Part shown: piece by piece, positions 63,111-64,000 of the stretch | How the letters are laid out: every line of letters starts with the position of its first letter | How positions within the stretch are numbered: position 1 is the first letter of the stretch | Made by a program: the position numbers and the translations under genes | Assembly (NCBI GenBank): GCA_947462815.1 | Contig: CANHQR010000010.1 | Location: forward strand, 1 to 64,000 | Source: Pseudobdellovibrionaceae bacterium | Lineage (GTDB): Bacteria > Bdellovibrionota > Bdellovibrionia > Bdellovibrionales > JAMPXM01 | DNA length: 64,000 nucleotides | Direction: 5' to 3' | Notes under the pieces: generated by a model | What the model was told of the DNA's origin: nothing | The model's input: the letters and a program-made list of their open reading frames with translations, nothing else | Databases searched by the model: none

Positions 63111-63695
63111 GCCGATCGCCGCGTTGATCTTCTGCCTCAATTCGGCCTCAATGAATCTCAATTCCTGAATCCACGTCGGATGCGCGACTTGTACAAACAG
63201 CACGCCTCGATCGTAACGCTGAGGCCTCGATACTTTGGCCAAACGACCGCCGACGACTTTCTCCCACTGAACATCGAGCCGTAGGCGAAGAAACCCATCG
63301 GCTAAAGGAGTTTTGGACTGCGCCATCAGAGCTCGTAAGAGATCCTGTGCTGTGGCCACAGTCTCCTCACCCTTCGCGCGCCGGAAATAGGTGCGGTCGT
63401 CATCGTCGTACTCGCGCCGAACCCAAGTCCCATCCGGGCCCATCATCAATCGACCCTTGGGCTTTTTGGTTTTGAGATCGGCTAAGGGCGGCTGAGGCTT
63501 GGCTACGGGTAAATGCTCCGGACTCGCATCCCGAGCGACATCGCGAGCTTGAGACTTGCGACCGATGACCTTTGGGTCGGCCACTGAAGCGTCCACTGAA
63601 GCGACCACTGAAGCAGCCACTGAATCGACCTTTGAGTCGCCCTTTTGGTCATGAAGTTCGCCAGGCTGATGATCCGGTCGACCCTTTTTACTCAT
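63075..63695 (-). CDS. DUF721/DciA-like protein
   Basis: A 206-residue protein starting at ATG 63695 (MSKKGRP); the frame is open 12 codons further. The N-terminal half is low-complexity, with a Ser-Val-Ala repeat encoded by 12-base DNA repeats. The C-terminal domain (about 120-206) has VQWEKVVGGRLAKVSRPQRYDRGVLFVQVAHPTWIQELRFIEAELRQKIN. This is the DUF721 pattern of DciA, which loads the replicative helicase DnaB in most bacteria lacking DnaC. The role in replication is from family knowledge. It is divergent from trmFO. Confidence 0.82.
   Translation of the reverse strand: MSKKGRPDHQPGELHDQKGDSKVDSVAASVVASVDASVADPKVIGRKSQARDVARDASPEHLPVAKPQPPLADLKTKKPKGRLMMGPDGTWVRREYDDDDRTYFRRAKGEETVATAQDLLRALMAQSKTPLADGFLRLRLDVQWEKVVGGRLAKVSRPQRYDRGVLFVQVAHPTWIQELRFIEAELRQKINAAIGSNWCREIKFVT
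63569..63640. repeat. Degenerate 12-bp tandem repeats inside the DUF721 gene
   Basis: Four near-perfect units of CCACTGAAGCGN (63581-63628) are flanked by one degenerate unit on each side. They encode the low-complexity Val/Ser/Ala stretch in the N-terminal part. The 12-base period keeps the frame when the copy number changes. Confidence 0.75.
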
Positions 63696-63748
63696 AGGAA
63701 AAGCGCTACAGGACAGCGCTGAAAAAGTCATTTGTGCCGCCTCGCTTC

Positions 63749-64000
63749 ATGCCTGGAGAGACTGAATTTTGGTCGACTTCAAGCGGTCAAAGCTCTATCC
63801 CCTCTGGGATGCCTTCAGAATTGTCCCCAGGATTGTCCTCAAATCGACGCCCCTTTTCAGGCTCTCCACCTCGGATCACAGTTGTTGGTGCCGGACTCGC
63901 GGGCACGGAATGCGCCCTGCAGCTCGCGGACCGAGGTCACCTCGTCACCTTGATCGAAATGCGCGGCATGGAGTCCACCCCGGCCCACAAAACCGCCGAT
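63749..64000 (+). CDS. trmFO: tRNA (uracil-5-)-methyltransferase TrmFO, N-terminal part (cut by window edge)
   Basis: Folate/FAD-dependent enzyme making 5-methyluridine at position 54 of tRNA. Eighty-four codons lie in the window. After a Ser/Pro-rich N-terminus of about 45 residues comes the FAD dinucleotide motif [38 protein letters not shown] follows, the diagnostic TrmFO start (EMRP..TPAH). The frame is open to the last base. The start could be ATG 63749 or 63809; neither has a good ribosome site. The extension before the FAD motif is unusually long if 63749 is used. Confidence 0.9.
   Translation, partial: MPGETEFWSTSSGQSSIPSGMPSELSPGLSSNRRPFSGSPPRITVVGAGLAGTECALQLADRGHLVTLIEMRGMESTPAHKTAD

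Noticed and set aside
63732-63953. 73-residue plus-strand frame at the right edge
   Set aside because: It is a shadow in another frame of the clearly recognisable trmFO start.

Overview
The window is bacterial chromosome with densely packed operons and no phage, IS, tRNA, rRNA or CRISPR that I could recognise. Gene content suggests a Gram-negative, flagellated bacterium. MurE carries the DNPR motif typical of meso-diaminopimelate-adding enzymes. There is an Mla-type outer-membrane lipid system, there are many PilZ domains, and there is a formylglycine-enzyme-like protein of the kind common in Bdellovibrio relatives. My best guess is the Bdellovibrionota/Oligoflexia neighbourhood. That is inference from family resemblance, not a database result.

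Region 1 (about 1-22.5 kb, minus strand) is the division and cell wall (dcw) cluster. In transcription order it reads rsmH, ftsL, ftsI, murE, murF, mraY, murD, a broken FGE-like gene, [a trypsin-like protease on the opposite strand], ftsW, murG, murC, murB, a small secreted Arg/Glu-rich protein, ftsQ, ftsA, ftsZ. No mraZ precedes rsmH and no ddl lies between murB and ftsQ. The 650-base leader upstream of rsmH holds a perfect 18-base palindrome and three copies of a related 15-base motif.

Region 2 (23.1-33.7 kb) is mixed. It has a zinc-ribbon membrane protein, two nucleobase phosphoribosyltransferases (upp-like and hpt), a class I glutamine amidotransferase, a large receiver/PilZ protein, a subtilisin-like protease joined through a membrane segment to a PilZ domain, a lipoprotein, yacG, an HU-family gene with a clear terminator, and a third PilZ protein. 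Three c-di-GMP-type effectors within 7 kb, one of them a membrane-spanning protease, are the most unusual content of the window.

Region 3 (34-41.4 kb, plus strand) has 6-phosphofructokinase, a complete LivJ/H/M/G/F-type branched-chain amino acid ABC transporter, and a Tat-exported beta-propeller-like protein of DUF1513 type.

Region 4 (41.6-59.3 kb, minus strand) is a flagellar basal body, export and hook cluster. In transcription order it reads a large AMIN/TPR-like exported protein, a sigma-54 activator without receiver, flgB, flgC, a 620-base gap, fliE, fliF, fliG, fliH, fliI, fliJ, a MotE-like gene, fliK, flgD, a small flagellar operon protein and flgE. Tight overlaps from fliE onwards argue for one operon, and the activator probably drives it.

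Region 5 (60-64 kb) has a lipoprotein followed by mlaE, mlaF and mlaD (phospholipid transport), a DUF721/DciA-like gene on the minus strand, and the start of trmFO running off the right edge.
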